Source: Rhodopila globiformis (GTDB taxonomy: Bacteria; Pseudomonadota; Alphaproteobacteria; Acetobacterales; Acetobacteraceae). Taken from it: 64,000 nucleotides of DNA. Numbering within the stretch: the stretch's first letter is position 1; the number at the start of each line of letters is the position of its first letter. Made by a program: the position numbers and the translations under genes. This document shows, in pieces, positions 8,554-17,653 of the stretch. Under the pieces are notes generated by a model. That model was not told the DNA's origin. It was given only the letters and a program-made list of their open reading frames with translations, and ran no database searches. The DNA lies in the NCBI RefSeq assembly GCF_002937115.1, contig NZ_NHRY01000128.1, positions 1 through 64,000 of the forward strand, written 5' to 3'.

Positions 8554-8964
8554 CTATCGACGAATCTCGACCGCCATCGTCGTCATGACCAGGTGCAGGC
8601 CGAGGGGCTGGACCGCGTCCCGGAGCACGTGGTTCCAGGTGTCTCCCCCTTTCCAGTTGACCAGGGCCGCTTGGTCCGCACCGGGGCCGTAGGTGATTTT
8701 CACAGCGTTTGGGACGATCTGCCGGCAGGCGAAGGCGAGGGGCACGCTTTTGCCGAACCCAAAAGCCATTTTGAATCGGGGCTTGTCGGGCGTCGGCTGT
8801 GCCTCTGCCTGGCTTTGGGTGTTCGGTTCGGGCGGGGCAATCGGCCCGGGTTGTGGGACCGCGTCCAACACCCGAGCCGGTTGCGCGGTTTTGACCACAA
8901 ACTCTGCGCGCGCGTGCCCTGCCATTGTCAGGCTTACGAGAGTAGTCAAAACCAGATGTCGCAT
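8554..8964 (-). CDS. exported TcpQ/DotD-like protein
   Basis: A 136-residue protein with a signal peptide (MRHLVLTTLVSL, cleavage near residue 20), a proline-rich linker, and a C-terminal domain of about 70 residues (PLAFACRQIVPNAVKITYG ... WNHVLRDAVQPLGL). That C-terminal pattern resembles the small alpha/beta domain of TcpQ and secretin-associated lipoproteins, which in type IV systems helps assemble an outer-membrane ring. No lipobox cysteine is seen. It is the first gene of the minus-strand transfer operon, divergent from an XRE regulator. Confidence 0.55.
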   Translation of the reverse strand: MRHLVLTTLVSLTMAGHARAEFVVKTAQPARVLDAVPQPGPIAPPEPNTQSQAEAQPTPDKPRFKMAFGFGKSVPLAFACRQIVPNAVKITYGPGADQAALVNWKGGDTWNHVLRDAVQPLGLHLVMTTMAVEIRR

Positions 8965-9176
8965 GGAACAATCCCCAAAAATCTTTGCAATCCTCCCCTT
9001 GAAAGTTGCGAACGGGGTTGCGGCACCCCCGCCGCTCAAAGGATAAGTTTGCTGCTTGGGTTACCTGGGAGGACGGACCCAAGCGCCGGGGCGGGGGCCT
9101 GCGCGGCGTCGACCGGTTCGCAGCGTGAGGCCTTCAAGTCCCTGCGTCCATTGACTGGGGAAGACGATTTTTTGCG
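8965..9176. promoter_or_regulatory. divergent intergenic region between the transfer operon and an XRE regulator
   Basis: These 212 bases separate two divergent genes and should hold both promoters. On the minus side GGGGA lies seven bases before the 8964 start. On the plus side TTGACT (9153-9158) followed by an AT-rich TTTTTT stretch is a possible promoter for the regulator. No clear palindromic operator was found. Confidence 0.4.
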
Positions 9177-9620
9177 ATGAGCAAGCCCGAAGAACATGAT
9201 GCTGATGAAAACGCGCTGTATGAAGCAGTTGCGATGCGCATCCGAGCCGCGCGATTGAGGGACAATCTCACGCAACAAGAATTGGCTGATCGTATACAAG
9301 CAAAGCGGTCATACATCTTCGAACTCGAAAGCGGATCCGCCAATCCGACACTGCGGACGCTGTATCGGTTGGGCAAGGCTTTTAATATCGCCCCCGCTGA
9401 CCTGCTACCAGAGGCCCGTCACCCCGAGCTTAGTCATGAGAATGTAAGGACATTGACGGACAAGTGTGACGCTATTCTTTCGGTCTTGATGCGCCACAGC
9501 AACGAGGAGCGAGAGGCCGTTACAGTCTTTCGTCGCATGTTGGAGCGGCTCGCCCCTGCGATCGGGGACGCCATCCAGCCTGCCAGCCAGGAGGCGGCCC
9601 CTCACCCACCTCCGACCTGA
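9177..9620 (+). CDS. XRE-family transcriptional regulator
   Basis: A 147-residue DNA-binding protein. Residues about 17-75 form a classic Cro/CI helix-turn-helix: IRAARLRDNLTQQELADRIQ, then RSYIFELESGSANPTLRTLY. The remainder (about 80-147) is helical and probably dimerises. It is divergent from the minus-strand transfer operon and upstream of the second DNA-binding protein, so it is a good candidate to control transfer-gene expression. Confidence 0.8.
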   Translation: MSKPEEHDADENALYEAVAMRIRAARLRDNLTQQELADRIQAKRSYIFELESGSANPTLRTLYRLGKAFNIAPADLLPEARHPELSHENVRTLTDKCDAILSVLMRHSNEEREAVTVFRRMLERLAPAIGDAIQPASQEAAPHPPPT

Positions 9621-9719
9621 TGTCGCTCCGCAGGCGGTGAATGTTTTAACAGGCTATTTCTGTCTGGACTCGCATATTATAACTTGCTATTGCCCTTCCC
9701 GGTTGCATTGCCGGAGAGG

Positions 9720-11009
9720 GTGGTGTCGGTCCATTGGGAGAGCCAAGTCGAGCCTGAGGTGGCCCCGATCGTCGGGGCTGGTTGGCTGCTCTCGCTCGCT
9801 GCCGCCGCCGTTTCCCTGCCGGTCGACACCCTCCTGCGCGGCATGGTCACGGCCGGTCAGGGCGTCCATGCCATTCTCGACTACCTCGGCCTCTCGCGAA
9901 TGGCGTTGGAGGCGCAAATCGTTCGGCTCGGCTTGCCGATGCCGCACGAGCGCCCCCGCCGTCGTGCCGCTGGGCGCAATCCCTGGGCGGACGAGGACGT
10001 TCGCCGCCTGATTGCCTGGCGGCTGGTCGGAATCCACCCCGAGACAATCGCCGTTCGATTGGGCCGAAGCGTCGGCTCCATACGATCGAAATCACGGCGC
10101 CTGGGTGTGCCGACGCCCGACCGTAAGGCGTTGCGGCGGCTTGACCCACGCAGTCTTCAAGATCCTCCGCCGGGTCTCTGGGCCGGGCATCACCCGGCTC
10201 AAGCCATTGAACCGACCGCAGACGACAAATGCGGGACCGCAGCGGGTGGGGCCTCCGTTAGCGGGGCGCACCACGACATTCCTGCTGAGCCCGAGGCGGC
10301 CGAAATCGTCCGCCCTGACGCCATTTTGCCCGCTCAGGGGGTTCTCGATCTGGGCAGCACCGGGGGCGGTGCGGCGCCAGTCCAGGCGGACCGCGCCCGC
10401 AGGGCTCCGCCGGTCCGGGTTTCCGGGGGATCGAAGCAAGGGCAGCGGGATCTCGGTCTGCTGCAGGTGGTTGCCGGCAAGGATACCGGCAAGGTCGAGG
10501 TGCCTGTTCCCGCAACGCACCGCGCGGTCGATCTCACAGGAGACCTGACCTGGATGGGCAAGATGGCCAATCCACAGAAAAGCGACATCTTCGTTTGGAC
10601 GCTCGGCCTGCTGTTCCTGAGCGGATTGCATTGGCGGGAGATTGCCGAGCGGATTGGCCGCGAGCCGGGATCCGTTCGGTCCATGCGCACGCGCTTCGGC
10701 ATCCCGATCGCGTCGGATCGACGGCTGATCACGACGGAACTGGATACGCTCCGCGGCAAGATGACCTGTGTCGTCTCCAAATACATCGTCAAACGCTGCA
10801 ACGAGAGCGGCACCTATTTCTGGTGTCACCGCGATGATCGCGCCTGCAATACGGCGCCGATGGTTCGCCGCAAAAATGGCTTGCGGGACCAACGCATCGA
10901 GGGACGCAGCCCAGTCTTCCGGCTTCTCTCGCGCGCGGAAATCGATCGGCTGCCGCGCCATCTCATTGAGCCATTCGCAAACAACGAGCGGATAGTCGGC
11001 CTCGCATAA
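9720..11009 (+). CDS. putative DNA-binding protein with two Myb/GcrA-like segments
   Basis: About 430 residues. Two similar helix-turn-helix-like segments are visible: RNPWADEDVRRLIAWRL ... RSVGSIRSKSRRLG in the first third, and a second one around IFVWTLGLLFLSGLHW ... EPGSVRSMRTRFG. Such W-x-x-E/D segments ending in R-S-x-x-S-x-R-x-x-R are typical of GcrA/SANT-type recognition. The linker between them is low-complexity. The start is uncertain: a TTG at 9684 opens the frame, but GTG at 9720 or 9723 lies just behind a GGAGAGG ribosome site and is preferred. It ends 20 bases before dotI. Confidence 0.6.
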   Translation: MVSVHWESQVEPEVAPIVGAGWLLSLAAAAVSLPVDTLLRGMVTAGQGVHAILDYLGLSRMALEAQIVRLGLPMPHERPRRRAAGRNPWADEDVRRLIAWRLVGIHPETIAVRLGRSVGSIRSKSRRLGVPTPDRKALRRLDPRSLQDPPPGLWAGHHPAQAIEPTADDKCGTAAGGASVSGAHHDIPAEPEAAEIVRPDAILPAQGVLDLGSTGGGAAPVQADRARRAPPVRVSGGSKQGQRDLGLLQVVAGKDTGKVEVPVPATHRAVDLTGDLTWMGKMANPQKSDIFVWTLGLLFLSGLHWREIAERIGREPGSVRSMRTRFGIPIASDRRLITTELDTLRGKMTCVVSKYIVKRCNESGTYFWCHRDDRACNTAPMVRRKNGLRDQRIEGRSPVFRLLSRAEIDRLPRHLIEPFANNERIVGLA

Positions 11010-11029
11010 AAACCACTGAGGGTGCATCA

Positions 11030-11659
11030 ATGCGCAATCAGGCCGCCGCCGTTTCCCGCCGTCTTTCCGATCCCGATTTCCAAGGTGCACTCGTCAACCG
11101 ATGCATTCTCCTCACCCTCGGAATGGGCGCGATGATGTGTGTCTCCTTGCTCTACGACGCGTGGATGTGGACTCACCCAGTCCCGCCTCGATACTTTTTC
11201 ACCGACGGTAAGCATGCGCCACGCCCGGTCGTCGGTCTCGACAGTCCGATCGTCGACGACACGCAGTTGCTGGACTGGACGGTGCAGGCGATTCTGGCAC
11301 CCTATAATGTCGATTATTACAACTACCCGGTTCAGCTGAACACGGCGAGCCGACGCTTTACGTTGCGCGGTTGGAACACATTCGCCGGCAGCTTCATCGG
11401 ACGTGGCAATTTCGATGAGCTGAAACGTGCGCGCCTGCTGTGTCACGCGCAGTCGCAGCGCGCGGCCGTGATCCATCAGACCAGCTACATGCAGGGCGCG
11501 CTCGCCTACCAGATCCAGGTGCCGATTACCCAGACCTGCGAGAACGCCAATCAAACGAGTTCGAACAACTTGATGATCACGGCCTTGGTCATTCGCACGA
11601 ATGACGACGACCATCCTGACGGGCTGGCGATCGATCAGCTCGTCGCGGCGCCACACTGA
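11030..11659 (+). CDS. dotI: DotI/IcmL/TraM-family type IVB secretion protein
   Basis: A 209-residue inner-membrane protein: short cytoplasmic N-terminus, one membrane segment (about residues 24-44), then a periplasmic domain with the family pattern PVPPRYFFTDGKHAPRPVVGLDSP and a cystatin-like C-terminus. DotI and its homologues form part of the inner-membrane complex of Dot/Icm and IncI conjugation machines. It heads the dotI-dotH-dotG block in the standard order. Confidence 0.85.
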   Translation: MRNQAAAVSRRLSDPDFQGALVNRCILLTLGMGAMMCVSLLYDAWMWTHPVPPRYFFTDGKHAPRPVVGLDSPIVDDTQLLDWTVQAILAPYNVDYYNYPVQLNTASRRFTLRGWNTFAGSFIGRGNFDELKRARLLCHAQSQRAAVIHQTSYMQGALAYQIQVPITQTCENANQTSSNNLMITALVIRTNDDDHPDGLAIDQLVAAPH

Positions 11660-11660
11660 C

Positions 11661-12671
11661 ATGGAGCGGAACACGATGAGGCGGCTGTTGGAAAAGACCG
11701 GCGAAGCGCGCCTCGGCATCCTGATCGCCGCTCTGGGTTTGGTCGGAACCGCGGTTCCCGCGCTGGCCCAGGCCCCCACAGTGCCGCCTGGCGCGGGCAC
11801 CGCACAGAACGGTGCGAATGACAATCCCGCCGCGCAGAAGGCGGTGCAGGACGCCATTCCACTCACCCCGGAGATGATTGAGGCCCTGGCGCGGCGCTTT
11901 CGCGCCAACCAGCAGACGCAGGAGCAGGCCGTCACGGAAATGGCCGTGCCGGACAATCGGCAGATCAACACCTCCTTCGCCCCCGGCGGTGCGACCAGCA
12001 TCATTCAGACGATCAAGGGCTATCCGACAGCGGTGTCGTTCTTCGACAGCACCGGACAGCCCTGGCCGGTGCAGTGGGACACCAACAGCAATCCCGCGGC
12101 GATTGCGGGCGGCGCCAACTGCAACGTTCAAACCAATGGGAACGCCGGCGGGCCTGCCGCCATGGCGGTCGGGTTCTTCGTTTGCGCCCCGACGAAAGGG
12201 TCGAACGTCCTCGAGATAACGCCCGTCTCGCTCGCGCCGCGCGGCGGCCTGGTGGTGAGCCTCGAAGGCGCGCCGAAGCCGCTGACGTTCCTCCTTGTCA
12301 CGGGAGGCGGGCGGTATGACGCCAATCTGTCGGTCCACGTGGCCGATCGCGGGCCACACGCGAAGGTGGAGATCCTCACCCGCCCCGATGCGCCGGATAC
12401 GGGTGCGCCTTTCCTGACCGGCATGTTGCAGGGCGTGCCGCCGGCCGACGCGACGCCGCTGGCTGTCGAAGGCGTTTCACCGGATGGCATCCGCGCCTGG
12501 CGCCTCGGGCGCAATGTCTATCTGCGCACGCGCTACACGCTGCTCTCGCCCGAGTGGACGGCGTCGGAAGCCGAAGGCGGCACGACGGTCTATGCCGTGC
12601 CGAGCACGCCCGTCGTTCTGTTGTCCGTCAACGGCCGGACGGTGTCGGCCCTGCTGAAGGATCCTTCCTGA
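11661..12671 (+). CDS. dotH: DotH/IcmK/TraN-family outer-membrane core protein
   Basis: A 336-residue exported protein with a signal peptide after an N-terminal basic stretch (cleavage near PALAQAP, about residue 36). The C-terminal half is beta-rich, with the DotH features TSIIQTIKGYPTAVSFFDSTGQPWP and NVLEITP. DotH forms the outer-membrane ring with DotC and DotD. The start at 11661 lies one base after the dotI stop; a longer frame upstream overlaps dotI and is rejected. Its stop overlaps the dotG start (TGATG). Confidence 0.88.
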   Translation: MERNTMRRLLEKTGEARLGILIAALGLVGTAVPALAQAPTVPPGAGTAQNGANDNPAAQKAVQDAIPLTPEMIEALARRFRANQQTQEQAVTEMAVPDNRQINTSFAPGGATSIIQTIKGYPTAVSFFDSTGQPWPVQWDTNSNPAAIAGGANCNVQTNGNAGGPAAMAVGFFVCAPTKGSNVLEITPVSLAPRGGLVVSLEGAPKPLTFLLVTGGGRYDANLSVHVADRGPHAKVEILTRPDAPDTGAPFLTGMLQGVPPADATPLAVEGVSPDGIRAWRLGRNVYLRTRYTLLSPEWTASEAEGGTTVYAVPSTPVVLLSVNGRTVSALLKDPS

Positions 12672-13933
12672 TGTCCGGTGTTCTGAAGATGCGTGGCGGG
12701 CCCTTGCTGAGCAGTGCGGGCCGCGCAGGGCCCCGTCGTCTTGCGGTGATTGCAATGAGCGGCACGGCCATCGTGGCATTGGTGGTTGTGGTGGCATTGA
12801 GTGGGCACAAGGCCGTGCCCGTCTCGCAGGACGCCCGCATGAAGCCGGTGGACCCGCTGCCGGGTGGGCTGCACAGCACTCCGGAGATGAACGCGCTTGG
12901 CTTCGAGGCTGATACGCAGCAGGCGCAGGCCGCACTCAAGCGGGGCGAGTCCTACACACCGGCCCTGGCACCGAGCGTGCCGATGTTTCCGTCGCCACCC
13001 GCGCCAGACCTGACGACGCCGGTCCCCACGCCTGCACCCGCACCCCAGCCTGTGCGTCAGCCGCATGCCGTGGCGCCGGTGCGTGTGGTCATGCCTCAGG
13101 AAGTCGTCGAGATGCCGACGCCGACCGTCGCACCCGCGCAGGTCATTCACGTGCAGGCCGTGGTCGATCCGAAGGCAGTCGAAGCCACCAACAAGCAGAT
13201 CGGCGACCTGTTCAGCCAATGGGGCGGCCGGCTTCCGAGGACCGAAATGGTTCTCCCGCCTTCGGAGCGAGTGGACGATCCCAACGCAACCGACCCGAGT
13301 GGCAATGCGCGCGCTGGAACCACGGCGCGTTCGTCGCCAGCGGCGACCCCAGCATCGCTGCGGTCGGACGAGCGGACAGGTCGTGTGCTCGTTCCAGCGG
13401 GACGCGGCGTGTTCGCTCACCCCATTCTGGCGCTGAGTTCGGATCAGTCGAGCCCTGTCGTCATGCAGGCCGATAGCGGCCCGATCGCCGGGGACCGGAT
13501 GATCGGATCGTTTTCGAAGCAGGCTGACCGGTTGGTGATCCACATCGACCGCATCATTCATCAAGGCCAGGAGATCAGTGCGGACGGCGTGGTGACGGCG
13601 CCGGATACAATGGAAGCGGGGGTCGCATCCGAGATCGACCAGCACTATGCTGAGCGATTCATTTTGCCTGCCGCCGCCGCCTTCGTTGCGGGGCTGGGGC
13701 AGGCATTGGCGACGACGAGCAATACGACCGCTGTTCTTTCGCCGTTCGGTGGCGCCACGACGAACACCAATCTGAATTTTCATCAGCAGCTCGGCGTGGC
13801 AGCCGGAGTAGCAGCCCAGCAGATCGGCAATACCCTCAATGCGCAGGCCCCGAAAGGTCCAACCATCTCGCTGGAAGCCAATGTCTCCGTCGGCGTGATG
13901 TTCCTGTCGAACGTGGTCGACAAGCGCTCGTAG
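12671..13933 (+). CDS. dotG: DotG/IcmE/TraO-family core protein (VirB10-like)
   Basis: A 420-residue protein with one N-terminal membrane anchor (about residues 24-44), a proline-rich periplasmic stretch (about 95-160) and a C-terminal VirB10-like domain (about 235-415: RVLVPAGRGVFAHPILALSSD ... ADGVVTAPDTM). DotG spans the envelope and links the inner-membrane complex to the DotC/D/H ring. It is much shorter than Legionella DotG, whose middle is expanded by repeats, and closer to conjugative TraO. A strong terminator-like hairpin follows. Confidence 0.88.
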   Translation: MSGVLKMRGGPLLSSAGRAGPRRLAVIAMSGTAIVALVVVVALSGHKAVPVSQDARMKPVDPLPGGLHSTPEMNALGFEADTQQAQAALKRGESYTPALAPSVPMFPSPPAPDLTTPVPTPAPAPQPVRQPHAVAPVRVVMPQEVVEMPTPTVAPAQVIHVQAVVDPKAVEATNKQIGDLFSQWGGRLPRTEMVLPPSERVDDPNATDPSGNARAGTTARSSPAATPASLRSDERTGRVLVPAGRGVFAHPILALSSDQSSPVVMQADSGPIAGDRMIGSFSKQADRLVIHIDRIIHQGQEISADGVVTAPDTMEAGVASEIDQHYAERFILPAAAAFVAGLGQALATTSNTTAVLSPFGGATTNTNLNFHQQLGVAAGVAAQQIGNTLNAQAPKGPTISLEANVSVGVMFLSNVVDKRS

Positions 13934-13959
13934 CCGGCACCACGTCGTTCGCATTGAGA

Positions 13960-13989
13960 GGGGCGATGTTCACGCATCGCCCCTTTTTT
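13960..13989 (+). terminator. rho-independent terminator after dotG
   Basis: A perfect 9-bp stem (GGGGCGATG / CATCGCCCC) with a 6-base loop, followed directly by six T. It lies 26 bases after the dotG stop and 14 bases before the next transfer gene in the same direction. It may split the transfer genes into separate transcription units or lower downstream expression. Confidence 0.8.
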
Positions 13990-14002
13990 CTGCGAGGCCG
14001 CC

Positions 14003-15421
14003 ATGGACACGCATATTCACCCCGACCCCGGCAACACCGCGTCCGTGCCCCTTCATGTGTCGCTGCCGGAGGATGTATTCGACCTGGAGCGCGGCAAATC
14101 GGACGCGGAGACGGCAGGTGCGCCGCAGGCGCCGTCCGCGTCGCCGGAAGAGCGGCTTTCGCCCAGGGAAGAGCCGCGCCCGCCTCGTCGCCGTGGCCTG
14201 TTGCTTGGGACGGCGGCCTGCCTGCTGGTTCTGGGCATCGGTGCCGCTTGCGTCTTCTCGCCCTACAATACGGCGTATCCGGTGCCGATGATGGCGTCGA
14301 CACTGCGGCAACTGGCGAACGAGGCCGGCATTGGACAGCCGGCGGTTCTGGCGCCGTCGGCGCATCTGGCGCGCGTCAATGCGCCGCCCCTGCCTCCGCC
14401 CGGCAAGCGCGAAACGTACACCCCGGCGCCGCGGAAGTCCGAGGTGGACGAGATCCTCGCGTTGAGGGCAGGTGCGCCCGCTGGCGCTTCGGCCGACACC
14501 CCGACCCCGCCCGCTCACTCGGCCGCGCCGGCTGACAATCCTGTCCCCGCCTTTCTTCCGGGAGAGCCAGGTGGACCCCCGATTTCGTCAAATCCGGCCA
14601 CGATTGCAGCACAGCAACCGTCCACCGTCGCTCCGAAGCCGGAGGCCGCGACGCCCTCGCCTGCCGCCAAACCCGATTTGACCCAATCGATCGTGGCCGG
14701 CATGCGCAATCGTGATGGAGCTCCCGGAAATGGCGCGCCGGCAGCGCAGGTCGCGTCTTCCGCGGCGCCAGTTTCGCTTCGCGTACCGGAGCCCCAGAAG
14801 CCGCTGCCGGTGCGGACGCACGCTCAGACGCAGTCGCAGCCGGATACGGCCGCCGCGTCGCCGCAAGCGGATGCCGCGACATTGGCAGCGACATTGCAAG
14901 CGGCCCCGATGAGCACGCCGGAGCAAGTGCAGGTCCTCGAGCTCGTCACCCGGCTTGGCGCGCTCGTCGACGACCAGCGCAAGGAGGTAGATCAGCTGCG
15001 AGCGGATCTCGCACGGAGCCGCGTCGACGAGACGGCACGGATTGATGACTTTCAGCGGCGGCTCGCGTTCGCCGAGGCGCAACGGTCCGTGGCCAAGGCG
15101 AGCGGGGTTGCTGCCGATCCTGCGCCAGCCACTCCCATCATTCCCGTCTCCGAACCGGCAACATCGGTGGTTCGTCCGACGCTCGTTGTGGCCCGCGCGG
15201 CGTTGCCGGCCGATCCCAGCCAGCCGGTCCAACGCTATCGGGTGCAAGCGGCCTCTCCCGGGTTGGCGATGCTTGCCGCGATCGACCGGGCCGGCGACGA
15301 GAGCGCGCAGCTGCAGGTCGCACTCGGGGATACGGTGCCGGGCTATGGCCGCGTGAAGGCGGTCGTCCAGCAGGGCACCACCTGGGTCGTCAAGACCGAG
15401 CGTGGGACCATCGGCCAGTAG
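14003..15421 (+). CDS. single-pass periplasmic protein, DotF/IcmG/TraP-like by position
   Basis: A 472-residue protein: cytoplasmic N-terminus of about 70 residues, one membrane segment (about 71-92), a long proline/alanine-rich periplasmic stretch, a short coiled coil (about 315-350) and a small C-terminal domain (about 410-472: QRYRVQAASPGLAMLAAI). Position after dotG and this topology match IcmG/DotF or TraP, though sequence identity in that family is low. GAGG precedes the start. Confidence 0.6.
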   Translation: MDTHIHPDPGNTASVPLHVSLPEDVFDLERGKSDAETAGAPQAPSASPEERLSPREEPRPPRRRGLLLGTAACLLVLGIGAACVFSPYNTAYPVPMMASTLRQLANEAGIGQPAVLAPSAHLARVNAPPLPPPGKRETYTPAPRKSEVDEILALRAGAPAGASADTPTPPAHSAAPADNPVPAFLPGEPGGPPISSNPATIAAQQPSTVAPKPEAATPSPAAKPDLTQSIVAGMRNRDGAPGNGAPAAQVASSAAPVSLRVPEPQKPLPVRTHAQTQSQPDTAAASPQADAATLAATLQAAPMSTPEQVQVLELVTRLGALVDDQRKEVDQLRADLARSRVDETARIDDFQRRLAFAEAQRSVAKASGVAADPAPATPIIPVSEPATSVVRPTLVVARAALPADPSQPVQRYRVQAASPGLAMLAAIDRAGDESAQLQVALGDTVPGYGRVKAVVQQGTTWVVKTERGTIGQ

Positions 15422-15434
15422 GAGGCAACGCAAC

Positions 15435-15983
15435 ATGCAGGGCCTGGTCAATTTCACGACGGCGATCGCCGACGGCATTTCTGTCATGCTGCCGGCGTTC
15501 TGCTATTTCATGGCGTTGTCGTGCTTCATGTTCTTCGCCTGGACGTTGTTCTCCTGGTCCCAACCGCACAGGCATCACCACCATCACTGGCACAAGCCGT
15601 GGATTCCGGTTGTCTCGATTATCATGTGCGGCGTGTTCGCGACCTTCCCGAACTTTCTGACGATGGCGAACGTGAGCATGGGCACGAACATGGTCGTGTC
15701 GATCACGCAATACACGCCGACGACGCCGCCAAACGCGGGCAACATCCTCGGCAACACGCCGCAGCAGAGCGTGCTGAACGTGGTGCAGCTGTTTCAGTAT
15801 TTCTTCGAGGCCTTCGGTGCAGCCTGTGTCTTTTGGGCGCTGATGCGCTGGCGCGGTATCGTTAATGGCCATGTCCAGGGATCGCCGACCTCCTGCGGAA
15901 TCCAATTCCTGTTTGGGGTATGCTGCATCAACATCGTCACAATCGCCAACGGCGTCGTCGGCATGTTCCAGACCGGCGGGTGA
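15435..15983 (+). CDS. icmC: IcmC/DotE-family membrane protein (TraQ-like)
   Basis: A 182-residue inner-membrane protein with about four hydrophobic segments (residues 15-40, 52-75, 115-138, 150-175). The order dotG, dotF-like, icmC, icmD is the usual one in I-type systems. A histidine-rich cytoplasmic or periplasmic loop (HRHHHHHWHKP) follows the first segment and is unusual. GGAGG lies before the ATG at 15435; the gene begins 13 bases after the preceding stop. Confidence 0.7.
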   Translation: MQGLVNFTTAIADGISVMLPAFCYFMALSCFMFFAWTLFSWSQPHRHHHHHWHKPWIPVVSIIMCGVFATFPNFLTMANVSMGTNMVVSITQYTPTTPPNAGNILGNTPQQSVLNVVQLFQYFFEAFGAACVFWALMRWRGIVNGHVQGSPTSCGIQFLFGVCCINIVTIANGVVGMFQTGG

Positions 15984-16237
15984 GTAAGGGCGACCGGGAG
16001 GGCCCAGACTGTCGTCCATATCGATTTGAGCGATTGCCTCGCGTCTATGTGCGGAAGCGAAATACGAGCACGGCCTCAAAAGGGCCGCGTTTCTTGCTCG
16101 GTCGCCGCCTCGGCGATTTCTAAAGCATAGATGGACGCACGATCCTTGAGAGGCATCGAGCGGTTCCGTCATTCGCATCCGTCTCACTCAATCTCCGACG
16201 TCGAGGGGCAGTTCCCTCGCAACCAGGAGAACCTCAC

Positions 16238-16687
16238 GTGAGCATTTCCATCACCAGGCGCACGGCGATCGTCCGTCGCTTCAATCCGCGGGGGAAGATC
16301 CTGCCGGCGCTTGCCGGTGGGATGTCCCTCACCTTCGCGGCCATCGGCCATGCCTTCGCCCAGGCCGCTGCGCCGGCGAATAGCATCGGCGCGCAGCTCA
16401 ACACGATGTCGTCCGAGGGCATCAGCGCGTCGGGCAACATTTTCACCATGGCCTGCTATGCCGCGGCCGCCCTCTGCTTCAGCATGGGCGTCTGGAAGCT
16501 GTGGCAGAGCCGGCAGCCGCAGAACCGGGAGCAGGGCCACGTGATGGCTGGCGTCGCCGGTCTGGTACTGTGCGGTCTGTTCGCGTCCGCCGGAGTGTGG
16601 GTGAACAAGGCGGCGGTCACCGGCTCGGGCGGCAACGCGACCGTCAACGACACCCCGGGCCTGGTGCAATTCGGCGCCGGCGGCTGA
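16238..16687 (+). CDS. icmD: IcmD/DotP-family small membrane protein (TraR-like)
   Basis: A 149-residue protein starting at GTG, with AGGAG nine bases upstream. It has a signal-like hydrophobic stretch (about 20-42), then two membrane segments (about 66-86 and 100-122). Size, topology and position after icmC fit IcmD. It follows a 254-base gap that contains one copy of TCATTCGCA (16169) and a weak hairpin (16071-16087), so it may have its own promoter. Confidence 0.65.
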   Translation: MSISITRRTAIVRRFNPRGKILPALAGGMSLTFAAIGHAFAQAAAPANSIGAQLNTMSSEGISASGNIFTMACYAAAALCFSMGVWKLWQSRQPQNREQGHVMAGVAGLVLCGLFASAGVWVNKAAVTGSGGNATVNDTPGLVQFGAGG

Positions 16688-16696
16688 TCCCGAAGC

Positions 16697-16728
16697 GGCC
16701 CGCCACTGTGTCACGTGGCGGGCCTTTT
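16697..16728 (+). terminator. rho-independent terminator after icmD
   Basis: A perfect 10-bp stem (GGCCCGCCAC / GTGGCGGGCC) with an 8-base loop, followed by TTTTCTTTC. It begins ten bases after the icmD stop and ends 14 bases before the next gene on the same strand. It is the second terminator inside the transfer region. Confidence 0.8.
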
Positions 16729-16742
16729 CTTTCGGAGGTAAG

Positions 16743-17060
16743 ATGAAGCACTCACCCCTCACCTCGGGCTTCGTGCCGGCAAGCGATAGCAAGCCCGGCT
16801 CCGCGGCGATAATCGTCTTTGTGGCGTTGGCGCTGGTTTACGCCGCGAGCGGCATTCTCAATGCCCTCCAGGCTGCGGCCGTGCCCACGACAGATGTTTT
16901 GCGCGAGACCGTGCCGGTCTTGCTGCCATCTATCGCGGTCGTGACAGCGCTCTGGATCACGAAGATCTCGAACCTGTCGCTCAAGGCTCGCCGCTTCTCC
17001 CTGGCCGCGACCCTCATCGTGGCCGGCCTTATCGCCACGATCTCGACCTTTGGTCCCTGA
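16743..17060 (+). CDS. small hydrophobic transfer-cluster protein
   Basis: A 105-residue protein with three hydrophobic segments (about residues 20-42, 54-72 and 82-103) and short basic loops, so it is an inner-membrane protein. GGAGG lies six bases before the ATG. Its stop overlaps the start of dotN (TGATG), which ties it to the dotN-dotO unit. Family not recognised; an IcmV- or TraS-type accessory is possible. Confidence 0.6.
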   Translation: MKHSPLTSGFVPASDSKPGSAAIIVFVALALVYAASGILNALQAAAVPTTDVLRETVPVLLPSIAVVTALWITKISNLSLKARRFSLAATLIVAGLIATISTFGP

Positions 17061-17653
17061 TGCCGCAGGCTTTGTATCTCGACGTGCAGGTCGGCGCGGT
17101 CGCCGACGGCGTCCCGGACGCCGCCCGCCGGTGTGCGTTCTGCGCCCGGCCGGGAGCGTTCCAGGGCCAAGACGGCGCCCAGGCCACCTGTCCTCTTTGC
17201 TGGTTGGTTTGCGACTTAGGACGGCCTCGCATCGACGAGGAAGCCCGGCTGATCTGGCTTCCCGAAGCCGGCCAGAGCGTCATCAATGTTCTTTGCCGTG
17301 AAATACACATCGAACTTTATCGCCTGCTGGAACCTCTCTGCGACGATGCTGTCCCGCGATTGGATACCGAGGCGAGCACGCGGCTTTATTATGCTCGCGT
17401 TTCACTGGCGGCCCGTGAGGACGCCGCCGTCTCCCGTCTCGGGTCGAGCAAACCCAGCGAACTCGCCGAAGCGCTGCGCCAACTACCGGCACCGATCCGC
17501 GCGCGCCAGTCCGATCTGCTGGCCGGCCTGCGTCTGCTCCCGCGAGGCCGCTTTTTCGTCGGCGACGAGGATATCTATCCGAGGGTCGTGGGTGTTTGGT
17601 CGAATGGATCAGCGGTCGAACCTCGGCCCTCCTACAACGAGGTTTCCGTGTGA
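17060..17653 (+). CDS. dotN: DotN/IcmJ-like zinc-binding protein
   Basis: A 197-residue cytoplasmic protein. An N-terminal zinc site CAFC ... CPLC (about residues 25-47) with a further C at about 51 is typical of IcmJ/DotN, an HNH-like zinc fold that joins the coupling complex in Legionella. It lies directly before and overlaps the dotO ATPase gene, the standard icmJ-icmB arrangement. The rest is helical without other motifs. Confidence 0.7.
   Translation: MPQALYLDVQVGAVADGVPDAARRCAFCARPGAFQGQDGAQATCPLCWLVCDLGRPRIDEEARLIWLPEAGQSVINVLCREIHIELYRLLEPLCDDAVPRLDTEASTRLYYARVSLAAREDAAVSRLGSSKPSELAEALRQLPAPIRARQSDLLAGLRLLPRGRFFVGDEDIYPRVVGVWSNGSAVEPRPSYNEVSV

Noticed and set aside
10092-11090. 332-codon minus-strand frame opposite the Myb-like gene
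   Set aside because: No ribosome site, shadow composition, and it would overlap dotI; the plus-strand frame has repeated helix-turn-helix patterns.
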